Shown here: in pieces, positions 25,890-32,506 of the stretch
How the letters are laid out: every line of letters begins with the position of its first letter
Position numbering within the stretch: position 1 is the stretch's first letter
NCBI RefSeq assembly: GCF_010550245.1
Contig: NZ_JAAGLU010000007.1
Coordinates: 124,001 to 188,000, forward strand
Length of the DNA stretch: 64,000 nt
Direction: 5' to 3'
DNA from: Streptomyces sp. SID12501
Lineage (GTDB): Bacteria > Actinomycetota > Actinomycetes > Streptomycetales > Streptomycetaceae
Notes under the pieces: generated by a model
Databases searched by the model: none
Told to the model about the DNA's origin: nothing
What the model saw: the letters and a program-made list of their open reading frames with translations, nothing else
Program-made: the position numbers and the translations under genes

Positions 25890-26264
25890 GGGGTGTCCCG
25901 TAAATGATCCCTGCGTTGAGCGTGGGGTCCGTTCGGCGGTGGGTCGCCCAGCTATCCGGCGAGGGTGAGGTTGTGCAGGTGAGCGGTGCCGCACGTCGGC
26001 TGGAAAGGTCCGGCCGTCGGCCAGGGGGATGGGGAGCTTGCCCGTGCCGTACTTGTGCGTATGTGCCGCGATGTAACCGGTGGCGGTCGGCTGGGTGTGG
26101 AGGACGACGAGGTCGACGAGCCAGCCCCAGACGACGACATGACGACGAGGCATGTCGGCCCAGCCCGGCGGTCAAAAGGCATGATGAACCGTCAACTGCC
26201 TCTGGTTGGAGCGTAGTTCCGCTCCGGGAAGTACACGGTGGTGACCAGGGTCCGGCTGGTCGGT
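25890..26264. other. Gene-free stretch with a transposon-end-like sequence
   Basis: No supportable gene lies here. The left edge begins GGGGTGTCCCGTAAATGATCC (immediately after the GNAT-like stop), which resembles terminal repeats of actinobacterial IS5-type elements. Minus-strand frames contain short protein-like tracts (for example YIAAHTHKYGTGKLPIPLA near 26080) but no complete gene. I read it as insertion-sequence debris, with low certainty. Confidence 0.35.
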
Positions 26265-27128
26265 TCACCGGGAGCGCAAGACGGTTTCCAGGACCTCGTG
26301 GACGGTCTTGGCGGGGTGACCGATGGTGGCTTCCAGTGTCGGGTCGGTGGCATTGAACTCGCCATTGCGCGATGCCGCGAACATCGTCAACGAGAACTCC
26401 GCAGCCGACCGCGGCATCCCGCCGGCGACTGCTGCGGACGTCCACTCGTCATCGTCCATGACAACTCTGGTGACGGTCCGGCCGGTGATGCGGCTGAGGA
26501 CGTCGGCAACGTCGGCGAAGTCGAGCGCATGGGGGGCTGTCAGCGGCGGCGTGACCCCTTCGAGCGCGCCGTCCTCGGCCAGGGCGAAGGCCGCGGCTTC
26601 CGCCACGTCCTCGTGGGCCGTCCAGGACACCGGGCCGTCCTGCGGCACGGCCAGCGTGCCGGTCTCCAGCGCCGCGCCGATGTAGTAGCCCAGGGCGGAG
26701 GCGTAGAACCCGTTGCGAAGAGCGGTGTAGGGGACTCCTTGCCGCTTGAGGTGCTCCTCGGTAGCCGCGTGGACCTGCTGCGGCGGGAAGAGTGACACGG
26801 GAGAGGCCGCCTGATGGCTGGTGTACAGGATGCGTTGGGCGCCCGCTTCCCGTGCCGCGTCGATGGCGGCACTGTTGGCGGTCAAGGCGCCGCCGCCCCG
26901 AATGGCCGCGGAGACGACCAGGACGCGCTCGGCACCTTCGAAGGCGTGCTTCAGGCTGTCGGGTTCGGTGAAGTCTCCCGCGCGGACTCGGACGCCGCGC
27001 TCGGTGAGGTCGGCGGCCTTGCTCACGTCGCGCACACTGACGCCGATCCTGTCGGCCGGTACCCGCTCCAGCAGACGGTTGACGATCAGCGACCCGAGGT
27101 GGCCGGTGGCTCCTGTGACGATCAGCAT
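26265..27128 (-). CDS. NmrA/QorB-type NAD(P)H-binding oxidoreductase
   Basis: The ATG at 27128 opens the nucleotide-binding motif directly (MLIVTGATGHLGSLIVNRLL), which fixes the start; 287 residues. Further atypical-SDR marks are VRVRAGDFTEPDSLKHAFEG, VSAAIRGGG and the YTSHQAASP segment. The family includes quinone reductase 2-like enzymes and redox sensors of the NmrA group. It probably reduces quinones or senses NADPH in the cytosol. It is divergent from a TetR gene with two matching operators between. Confidence 0.85.
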   Translation of the reverse strand: MLIVTGATGHLGSLIVNRLLERVPADRIGVSVRDVSKAADLTERGVRVRAGDFTEPDSLKHAFEGAERVLVVSAAIRGGGALTANSAAIDAAREAGAQRILYTSHQAASPVSLFPPQQVHAATEEHLKRQGVPYTALRNGFYASALGYYIGAALETGTLAVPQDGPVSWTAHEDVAEAAAFALAEDGALEGVTPPLTAPHALDFADVADVLSRITGRTVTRVVMDDDEWTSAAVAGGMPRSAAEFSLTMFAASRNGEFNATDPTLEATIGHPAKTVHEVLETVLRSR

Positions 27129-27148
27129 CGGTGGCTCCAGGGCATTGT

Positions 27149-27194
27149 TTCCAATGGAACGAAAATAACGGTAACACTGATACTTCCATTGGAT
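27149..27194. promoter_or_regulatory. Two TTCCAWTGGAW operators between NmrA and TetR genes
   Basis: TTCCAATGGAA (27149-27159) and TTCCATTGGAT (27184-27194) are near-identical palindromes with centres 35 bp apart, 21-66 nt upstream of the NmrA-type start. They are candidate sites for the divergent TetR regulator. Confidence 0.55.
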
Positions 27195-27319
27195 GCAACC
27201 GTATGAGCCCATCTGGAGATCCGCCTACGATGCCAGCGTCTTCAGCCAGTCCGGCAAGGGAGGGTTGGCGATATCAGCGGTAACATCTCCTGCCGTTCAC
27301 GGGCGATACCATCGTCTCC

Positions 27320-28006
27320 ATGGCACCGACCACGCAGCGGCGAGACATCACCCGGGACCGCATCGTGAAGGCTGCGGCCGGCCTGCTGCGCGATCAAGGG
27401 CCGAGCGCGGTGACCACGCGCCGAGTGGCCCAGGAGGCCGGGCTGCAGCCTCCCGCTCTCTACCGTCTCTTCCAGGACAAGGACGAGTTGCTGGATGCCG
27501 CCGCGGAGCGTGTCTTCGCCGAACATGTGGCGAGCAAGCAGACCACCGCGCCCTCGGACGACCCTGTGGAGGACCTCCGCGCCGGATGGAACACGCAGAT
27601 CAGCTTCGGCCTGGCCAACCCGTACGTCTACGGCCTGTTGCTCGACCCGGTCCGCGCACGCGACGCCCCGGCACAGGTCAAGGGCGTGCTGATCCTCGCC
27701 GAGCGTGTGCACAGGATCGCCGCGGCCGGGCGGCTTCGGGTGAGCGAGGAACGCGCCGTCAACCTCATCCGCTCGGCGGGGGTCGGAACCGTCCACACCC
27801 TGCTGACCCAGCTACCGGAGCAGAGCGACCCGCACCTGGCCGACGCCGCTTTCGACGCGATCACCCGCGCCATCCTCACGGATGAGCCCGCTGTCCCCAC
27901 CCAGGACCCGGCGGCCGTCGTCGCGGCCTTCCGCACCCTCCTGCCTCAACTGCCCACCCTCAGCAAAGCCGAGGCAGCCCTTCTCGACGAGTGGCTGCAA
28001 CGCTGA
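27320..28006 (+). CDS. TetR-family regulator
   Basis: The 228-residue protein begins with a TetR helix-turn-helix (RIVKAAAGLLRDQGPSAVTT, RRVAQEAGLQPPALYRLFQD) at residues 14-60 and continues as a helical ligand domain with a TetR_C-type pattern. It is divergent from the NmrA-type oxidoreductase, a common arrangement in which the regulator represses the reductase until a quinone-like or electrophilic ligand binds. The operator pair at 27149-27194 supports this. Confidence 0.88.
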   Translation: MAPTTQRRDITRDRIVKAAAGLLRDQGPSAVTTRRVAQEAGLQPPALYRLFQDKDELLDAAAERVFAEHVASKQTTAPSDDPVEDLRAGWNTQISFGLANPYVYGLLLDPVRARDAPAQVKGVLILAERVHRIAAAGRLRVSEERAVNLIRSAGVGTVHTLLTQLPEQSDPHLADAAFDAITRAILTDEPAVPTQDPAAVVAAFRTLLPQLPTLSKAEAALLDEWLQR

Positions 28007-28175
28007 TCCAGCCCGACTTCCACCTCCAGCGGCGTCGCGTCCTTCACCTGCCGGGCGGAGGTCGTGGCGGGAAAGACCCGCGCGGCGCGGGCCGGGCGGC
28101 CGGCTGTCCGCCGCTCACGGTTCTTGGCGCACGCCTGGCTGCAGTGGGCCGCTACCCGGAAGGTGGGTTGTCCGG

Positions 28176-28520
28176 TCAGCCCGCGTCGGGGAGAACGATT
28201 ATGTTGCCGTCCTTGTCGAGCGTGCGAGTGGCCCAGTACACGTCCCACTTGTCGTCGACCTGCTGCGGCACCTTGCCCTCCGGATAGCGCGCCCACCCTG
28301 CCGACGGCTCTTCCTTGTCCGACACGCAAGCGCCGCCGGAGTCGCCCACGGCCAGGACGGGATACTCGCCGCCGCTGCAGATGTCCTCCGTGTACTCGAA
28401 GGCGGAACATCCGGTGAGTGCCACGACTGCGGCCGCGCTCACGAGAGCAGCAGCGGCGATACGGCCCCTTCCGGGCCGAATGGCAGTGGCGGTTCGGCTG
28501 GTTCTGCGGGGCAGGTACAT
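28176..28520 (-). CDS. SCO0607-like small lipoprotein
   Basis: The 114-residue product has a long basic leader and a lipobox (VALTGCSA, Cys at about 38). The mature part reads YTEDICSGGEYPVLAVGDSG, GACVSDKEEPSAGWARYPEG and VPQQVDDKWDVYWATRTLD, which I recognise as the streptomycete SCO0607-type lipoprotein family. It is membrane-anchored on the outside; the biochemical role is unknown. It stands alone, convergent to the TetR gene. Confidence 0.75.
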   Translation of the reverse strand: MYLPRRTSRTATAIRPGRGRIAAAALVSAAAVVALTGCSAFEYTEDICSGGEYPVLAVGDSGGACVSDKEEPSAGWARYPEGKVPQQVDDKWDVYWATRTLDKDGNIIVLPDAG

Positions 28521-28779
28521 GATCGTCTCCAGTCGCTCTTGATCCGTCTGCCGCTACTCTCGCCGCCAGGAGCTGCCGTTCCATGAGTACTCGTACTCAC
28601 CACTGCACTCATGGATACTCAACCGCTGCGTTTTCAGGGGGATTTGAAAGAGGTCGGGCGGTGACGGCAGGTGGATGAAGGGACGAGAGTGTCCTGTACG
28701 AGTCCCTGGTGCGACGAGTTGGCGCCTAGCCTCGTGAACTACCCTCGCCGCAACGGATGTTGACCGACAGGAGTGCAGG

Positions 28780-29583
28780 GTGGCGCAGGACCAGGTCCGT
28801 ATCGAGGGCATCGACACCAGTAGGCCGCACCCTGCCCGGATCTACGACTACCTGTTGGGCGGCAAGGACAACTACGTGGTGGACCAGCAGGCCGGCGACG
28901 CGCTCGCCGCCGCGGCGCCCGAGGTGCGGATCGGTCTGCGGGCCAACCGTGCCTTCATGCGGCGCGCGGTGCGGCACGTGGTCGGCAGCGGCGTACGGCA
29001 GATCCTCGACATCGGCACCGGGCTGCCCACCTCGCCCAATGTGCACGAGGTCGCCCAGGAGCTGGTGCCGGAGGTACGGGTCGCGTACGTCGACAACGAC
29101 CCGATCGTGAAGGTGCACGCCGACGCGCTGCTGAGCCGGACCGGCGGCGGGACCAGCACCGTGCTCGCCGATCTGCGCGACCCGCGGGCCGTCCTGGACC
29201 ATCCCGACGTCCGCCGGGTCATCGACTTCGACGAGCCGGTCGCCCTGCTCCTGGTCGCCGTCGTCCACTTCCTGGCCGACGCGGAGAATCCCGGGGAGAT
29301 CGTCGCCACCCTGCGCGACGCACTGCCGACCGGCAGCTTCCTGGTCCTCTCGCACGCCACGGGCGACTTCGCGGACCGCACCGACGCCCAGGCCGAGTAC
29401 AGCCGGAAGGCCACCGCCACCCTGAACCTGCGCCCCCGCGCCGAGGTGGAGCGCTTCTTCGCCGGCTTCGAACTGCTCGAACCGGGCCTGACCCAGGTCC
29501 CGTTCTGGCACCCGGACGCCCCGCCGCCGGAGCGGTCCGAGGAGATCGGCATCTACGGGGGTGTGGCCCGCAAGACGGGCTGA
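28780..29583 (+). CDS. SAM-dependent methyltransferase, DUF574-type (Methyltransf_19)
   Basis: The GTG at 28780 follows AGGAG by 9 nt. The 267-residue protein starts IDTSRPHPARIYDYLLGGKDNY, the hallmark of this actinobacterial family. It has the SAM-binding motif ILDIGTGLPTSPNVH, the acidic loop VAYVDNDPIV and FLVLSHATGD. Many paralogues exist in streptomycetes, often near DUF397/XRE pairs as here. The methyl acceptor is unknown. Confidence 0.88.
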   Translation: MAQDQVRIEGIDTSRPHPARIYDYLLGGKDNYVVDQQAGDALAAAAPEVRIGLRANRAFMRRAVRHVVGSGVRQILDIGTGLPTSPNVHEVAQELVPEVRVAYVDNDPIVKVHADALLSRTGGGTSTVLADLRDPRAVLDHPDVRRVIDFDEPVALLLVAVVHFLADAENPGEIVATLRDALPTGSFLVLSHATGDFADRTDAQAEYSRKATATLNLRPRAEVERFFAGFELLEPGLTQVPFWHPDAPPPERSEEIGIYGGVARKTG

Positions 29584-29620
29584 ACGCCCGCGTGGGACAC
29601 GCCCGCGCGGAACAGCGGCA

Positions 29621-30031
29621 TCAGCAAGTCGCGGTCCGGAACCGCTCGACGTCCCGCTGGACAAAGGTCGGCAGGACGTCGACCAGCCCCGAGACGATCA
29701 CCTGGAGCTCGTGCCGGAGCTCGGCAGAACCGTCCCAGACCGCAGGGCTCCTGGTGATCACCGCGCACAACAGGTCACCCGCATACATGTGGCCCTCTGC
29801 CATCGGGTTGTCCCGCAGCACCTCCAGCGCCATCGGCAGGAGATACGACAGTCCCACGTCCTGTCGGATCAGCAGGCGCAGGTCCTCGACGGTCAGCTCT
29901 CCGATCGGCCGACGCCGAAGGGCATGCGCGGTGACGACAAGCCGGGTCGCGTCGTCCGGAGGATCCGGCCGGCGGTCGCGTTCGAGCTCCTCAAGAGAGC
30001 ACCTATGATGCGACGCCCTCGGGCTATGCAC
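29621..30031 (-). CDS. CdiI-like contact-dependent-inhibition immunity protein
   Basis: The GTG at 30031 overlaps the DUF397 stop, giving 136 residues. The sequence CSLEELERDRRPDPPDDATRL, ALRRRPIGELTVEDLRLLIRQDVGL, VLRDNPMAEGHMYAGDLL is typical of the small helical family annotated as CDI immunity proteins. No CdiA toxin lies nearby, so it is an orphan; such orphans are frequent in streptomycetes and may not serve CDI at all. Translational coupling to DUF397 is likely because no ribosome-binding site is visible. Confidence 0.65.
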   Translation of the reverse strand: MHSPRASHHRCSLEELERDRRPDPPDDATRLVVTAHALRRRPIGELTVEDLRLLIRQDVGLSYLLPMALEVLRDNPMAEGHMYAGDLLCAVITRSPAVWDGSAELRHELQVIVSGLVDVLPTFVQRDVERFRTATC

Positions 30032-30230
30032 GCCCGTGAGACACGCCCGCGACGAACTCCGCCCAGGCGGCGCGGGTTACGACCATCACCGGGCCACCGG
30101 AAGCCACCTTGCTGTCACGAACCGGGACGACGCCGGGGAATCCGGGGGCCACTTCGATGCAGTCGCCGCCGTTGTTGCCGCTGTAGCTGCTCTTGATCCA
30201 GGTCGCCGCGCAGAGTTGGTGCCTGTCCAT
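30024..30230 (-). CDS. DUF397 protein
   Basis: The 68-residue product has the diagnostic DUF397 sequence: ATWIKSSYSGNNGGDCIEVA near the N-terminus, VPVRDSKVASGGPVMVV and TRAAWAEFVAGV at the end. DUF397 proteins act as small partners of XRE/DUF5753 regulators (BldB/WhiJ-type systems). Its expected upstream regulator is present only as a truncated fragment (30115-30648), so the pair is probably no longer functional. Confidence 0.85.
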   Translation of the reverse strand: MDRHQLCAATWIKSSYSGNNGGDCIEVAPGFPGVVPVRDSKVASGGPVMVVTRAAWAEFVAGVSHGRA

Positions 30231-30648
30231 GCTGCTCGTAACCCTCCATCACGTCGCTGATCAGAGCGGCGGATTCGCGGGCCGACGGAATGTCCGCCCT
30301 GAGCACATCATAGGTCTGGCTGTGGCGTGTGCAGTCTGCCGGATCGTTGGTGAAGTGCCCCTGGCCCAGCGACTCCGAGTACACCCATCGCTCGTCGGGG
30401 AGATCGATCAGGGACATTGAACTCTTCGGTGGGACAAGCCCGAAAAGGCCCGTCGGGACCACCTGGATGCGAATGTTGGGACGCTGCCCGACGCCCAGCA
30501 GATGCGCGCACTGGTCACGCATGGCCTCCGGGCTCCCCACCGCGTTCCGCAGACAACTCTCGTCCAGAACAACGACGTACAACGGGCCGTCGTCGGCGAA
30601 GAACCGCGGTTGGCGGCTCAACCGGGCCCGGACGCGCTCCTTCACTCG
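30115..30648 (-). pseudogene. XRE/DUF5753 regulator remnant lacking the DNA-binding domain
   Basis: The frame encodes a DUF5753 domain from RVKERVRARLSRQPRFFADD through RIQVVPTGLFGLVPPKSSMS and FTNDPADCTRHSQTYDVLRA to SDVMEGYEQHG. The helix-turn-helix half that should precede it is absent: upstream of 30648 the sequence changes to unrelated DNA. At the 3' side the expected stop near GYEQHG is missing and the frame runs 116 nt into the DUF397 gene. Both features indicate a broken gene. Confidence 0.65.
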
Positions 30649-30686
30649 ACGGCGACGGCGACGGCAGCAGGGAGACCGACGTCGAT

Positions 30687-30983
30687 GTGCTGCTCCGGCG
30701 CCACCAGCGGCAGGCGCACCCCGGGGACGGGGAGAGCGTCGCCCCGCCTCGACGCCGGATCTTCCGGTACGTGCCGTACTCCATCCTCCAGGACGGCTCC
30801 GCCGAGCCCGAGTACGAGGCGTGCTGCGTCTCGGGCGACGAGGACGACTGCGGGGCGGTGTCGGAACGGCACCCGGACCCGGCCGAGGTCGAGGAGTGGC
30901 AGCGACGGCACACCCAGAAGACCCGCCACACGCGATACCGCCGCTCGTTCGCCGACTACTCCGTACTGGAGCCGACGGTGTGA
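30687..30983 (+). CDS. DUF7848-like small protein
   Basis: The C-terminal 75 residues read RYVPYSILQDGSAEPEYEAC, CVSGDEDDCGAVSERHPDPA, VEEWQRRHTQKTRHTRYRRS and FADYSVLEP, a pattern I recognise as the streptomycete DUF7848-type family. The likely start is the GTG at 30687, but no clear ribosome-binding site precedes it, and the junction with the truncated XRE gene at about 30650 suggests the 5' part was rearranged. It may be 5'-truncated. Function unknown; the family is often near XRE/DUF397 genes. Confidence 0.5.
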   Translation: MLLRRHQRQAHPGDGESVAPPRRRIFRYVPYSILQDGSAEPEYEACCVSGDEDDCGAVSERHPDPAEVEEWQRRHTQKTRHTRYRRSFADYSVLEPTV

Positions 30984-31286
30984 GCCGAACATGACCTCGG
31001 TCAGCGACCGTCGCCGTCACCGTCGCCCTCGGGCTCCGGGCGCGGGAGTTCGTCGAGGTCGAGGGTGAAGGTCCGGCCGCCGGCCAGGGGATGGGGAGAG
31101 GCGGATCCTCTGCGGGAGCTACACCCCAAGGCCATCGCACCGATCCGCCCACGCCGGCGGTCATGCGCTCCCGGCAGTGGCCCGCACTCACTGGCCGACC
31201 GACGCCGTCTCCCCGTGATCCCAGTCCGTCGGGCCGGGCAGCCCGCTTGTTGACGTCGACTAGATACTGAGTGTAGACACTGAGGT
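30984..31286. other. Gap with a 3' gene remnant on the minus strand
   Basis: A minus-strand frame ending at 31001 reads HPLAGGRTFTLDLDELPRPE followed by an acidic Gly/Asp tail, which looks like the C-terminus of a lost gene. The rest holds the PadR promoter and operator. No complete gene is visible. Confidence 0.4.
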
Positions 31287-31288
31287 AT
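31264..31288. promoter_or_regulatory. PadR-type operator
   Basis: AGTGT-AG-ACACT (31270-31281) is a perfect inverted repeat framed by ATAC (31264) and GTAT (31285), and it overlaps the PadR start codon at 31287. This arrangement suits autorepression by PadR. Confidence 0.55.
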
Positions 31289-31811
31289 GACTGTCCCTCT
31301 GGCACTCCTCGGACTCCTCGAACGGGAGTCGAGCCACGGCTACGACCTCAAGCGCGACTACGACACCTACTTCGGCCGGGGCAAGCCGCTGCCCGCCGGG
31401 CAGGTCTACTCGACCCTGAGCCGCCTCGCCCGTGACGGAAAGGTCGAGGCCGGTGAGGCCGAGCCCGGGGCGGGGCCGGACCGGAAGCGCTACGTGATCA
31501 CCGAGCTGGGGGTCACGGAGGTGGAGACCTGGCTGACCGAGCCGGTCGCGGGCGAACCTCACCTGCAGACGGTGCTGTTCACCAAGGTCGTGCTGGCGCT
31601 GCTGCTGGAGCGCGACCCCCGCGCGTATCTCGACATCCAGCGCGCCGCCCACATGGAGCGGATGCGGGAGCTGACCGAACTGCGCCGCACCGGCAGCACG
31701 ATCGACTCGCTGCTCGCCGACCACGGCGTGTTCCACCTGGAGGCCGATCTGCGGTGGATGGAGCAGACCGTGGCACGGCTCGCCGCCCTGACAGCGGAGG
31801 TGCGCTCATGA
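31287..31811 (+). CDS. PadR-family regulator of the downstream ABC transporter
   Basis: The 174-residue protein has the PadR winged helix (LALLGLLERESSHGYDLKRD, LPAGQVYSTLSRLARDGKVE, RKRYVITELG) in the first 80 residues and a helical dimerisation C-terminus. Its stop overlaps the ATP-binding gene start by 4 nt, so regulator and transporter form one operon, the usual arrangement for PadR-controlled ABC exporters. The operator overlaps its start codon. Confidence 0.9.
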   Translation: MTVPLALLGLLERESSHGYDLKRDYDTYFGRGKPLPAGQVYSTLSRLARDGKVEAGEAEPGAGPDRKRYVITELGVTEVETWLTEPVAGEPHLQTVLFTKVVLALLLERDPRAYLDIQRAAHMERMRELTELRRTGSTIDSLLADHGVFHLEADLRWMEQTVARLAALTAEVRS

Positions 31812-32506
31812 GTTCGGGCGAAGGCTTCCTCGTGGAAGCGCGCGATGCCGTCCTGTCGTTCGGGCAGACACCCGCGCTGCAGGGCGCGAACCTCTCCGCC
31901 CGGGCCGGCGAGATCCTCGCCGTCACCGGTCCGAGCGGCTCCGGCAAGTCCACGCTGCTGCACTGCCTGGCCGGGATCCTCGCACCCGACTCGGGCGAGA
32001 TCTGGTTCGACGGCCGCCGCATCGACACCCAGCGCGAGCCCGAGCGCAGCGCACTGCGCCGCGACCACTTCGGCTTCGTCTTCCAGTTCGGTCAGCTCGT
32101 CCCCGAGCTGACCGCCGAGGAGAACGTCGCACTGCCGCTTCTGCTGGCGAAATCCCGCAGGGCGAGCGCGCTGGCCGAGGCCCGGCCGTGGTTCGGACGG
32201 CTCGGCCTGGACGGTCTTGAGGGGCGCCGGTCCGGCGAGCTCTCCGGCGGACAGGCACAGCGTGTCGCCCTGGCCCGCGCGCTGGTCTCCCGGCCGAGGG
32301 TGCTGTTCGCCGACGAGCCGACCGGCTCGCTCGACTCGCTCACCGGCGAGCACGTGATGGACCTGCTGGTCGCCTCCGTCCGCGAGGAGGGCACCACCGT
32401 CATCCTCGTCACCCACGAACCGAGGGTGGCCGCCTTCGCGAACCGCGAAGTCATCGTCCGCGACGGCAAGGCGACGCCGCTGTACGTCGAACGGCTCACC
32501 CCGTGA
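31808..32506 (+). CDS. ABC transporter ATP-binding protein (MacB/LolD-like)
   Basis: The ATG at 31808 sits in an ATGA overlap with padR. The 232-residue ATPase has Walker [10 protein letters not shown]-loop (FVFQFGQLVPELTAEENV), signature LSGGQAQR, Walker B VLFADEPTG and the H-loop TVILVTHEP. These match the MacB/LolD/FtsE group that pairs with FtsX-type permeases, and such a permease is encoded next with a further GTGA overlap. Likely exports a lipophilic compound or responds to envelope stress. Confidence 0.93.
   Translation: MSSGEGFLVEARDAVLSFGQTPALQGANLSARAGEILAVTGPSGSGKSTLLHCLAGILAPDSGEIWFDGRRIDTQREPERSALRRDHFGFVFQFGQLVPELTAEENVALPLLLAKSRRASALAEARPWFGRLGLDGLEGRRSGELSGGQAQRVALARALVSRPRVLFADEPTGSLDSLTGEHVMDLLVASVREEGTTVILVTHEPRVAAFANREVIVRDGKATPLYVERLTP

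Noticed and set aside
25311..26153. 280-codon minus-strand gene overlapping the GNAT-like gene
   Set aside because: Most of it is antisense to the GNAT-like gene, which has clear family motifs; the first third may be transposon debris but is not a complete gene.
29621..30031. Complete CDI toxin-immunity system
   Set aside because: Only an immunity-like gene is present; no CdiA, CdiB or toxin domain is encoded within the window.
31065..31253. Small plus-strand gene of 62 codons
   Set aside because: No ribosome-binding site and no protein-like pattern; it overlaps a better minus-strand gene remnant.
30115..31305. Full 396-codon minus-strand gene
   Set aside because: Only the last 177 codons carry DUF5753 sequence; the N-terminal part has Pro/Arg-rich shadow composition and lacks a helix-turn-helix.
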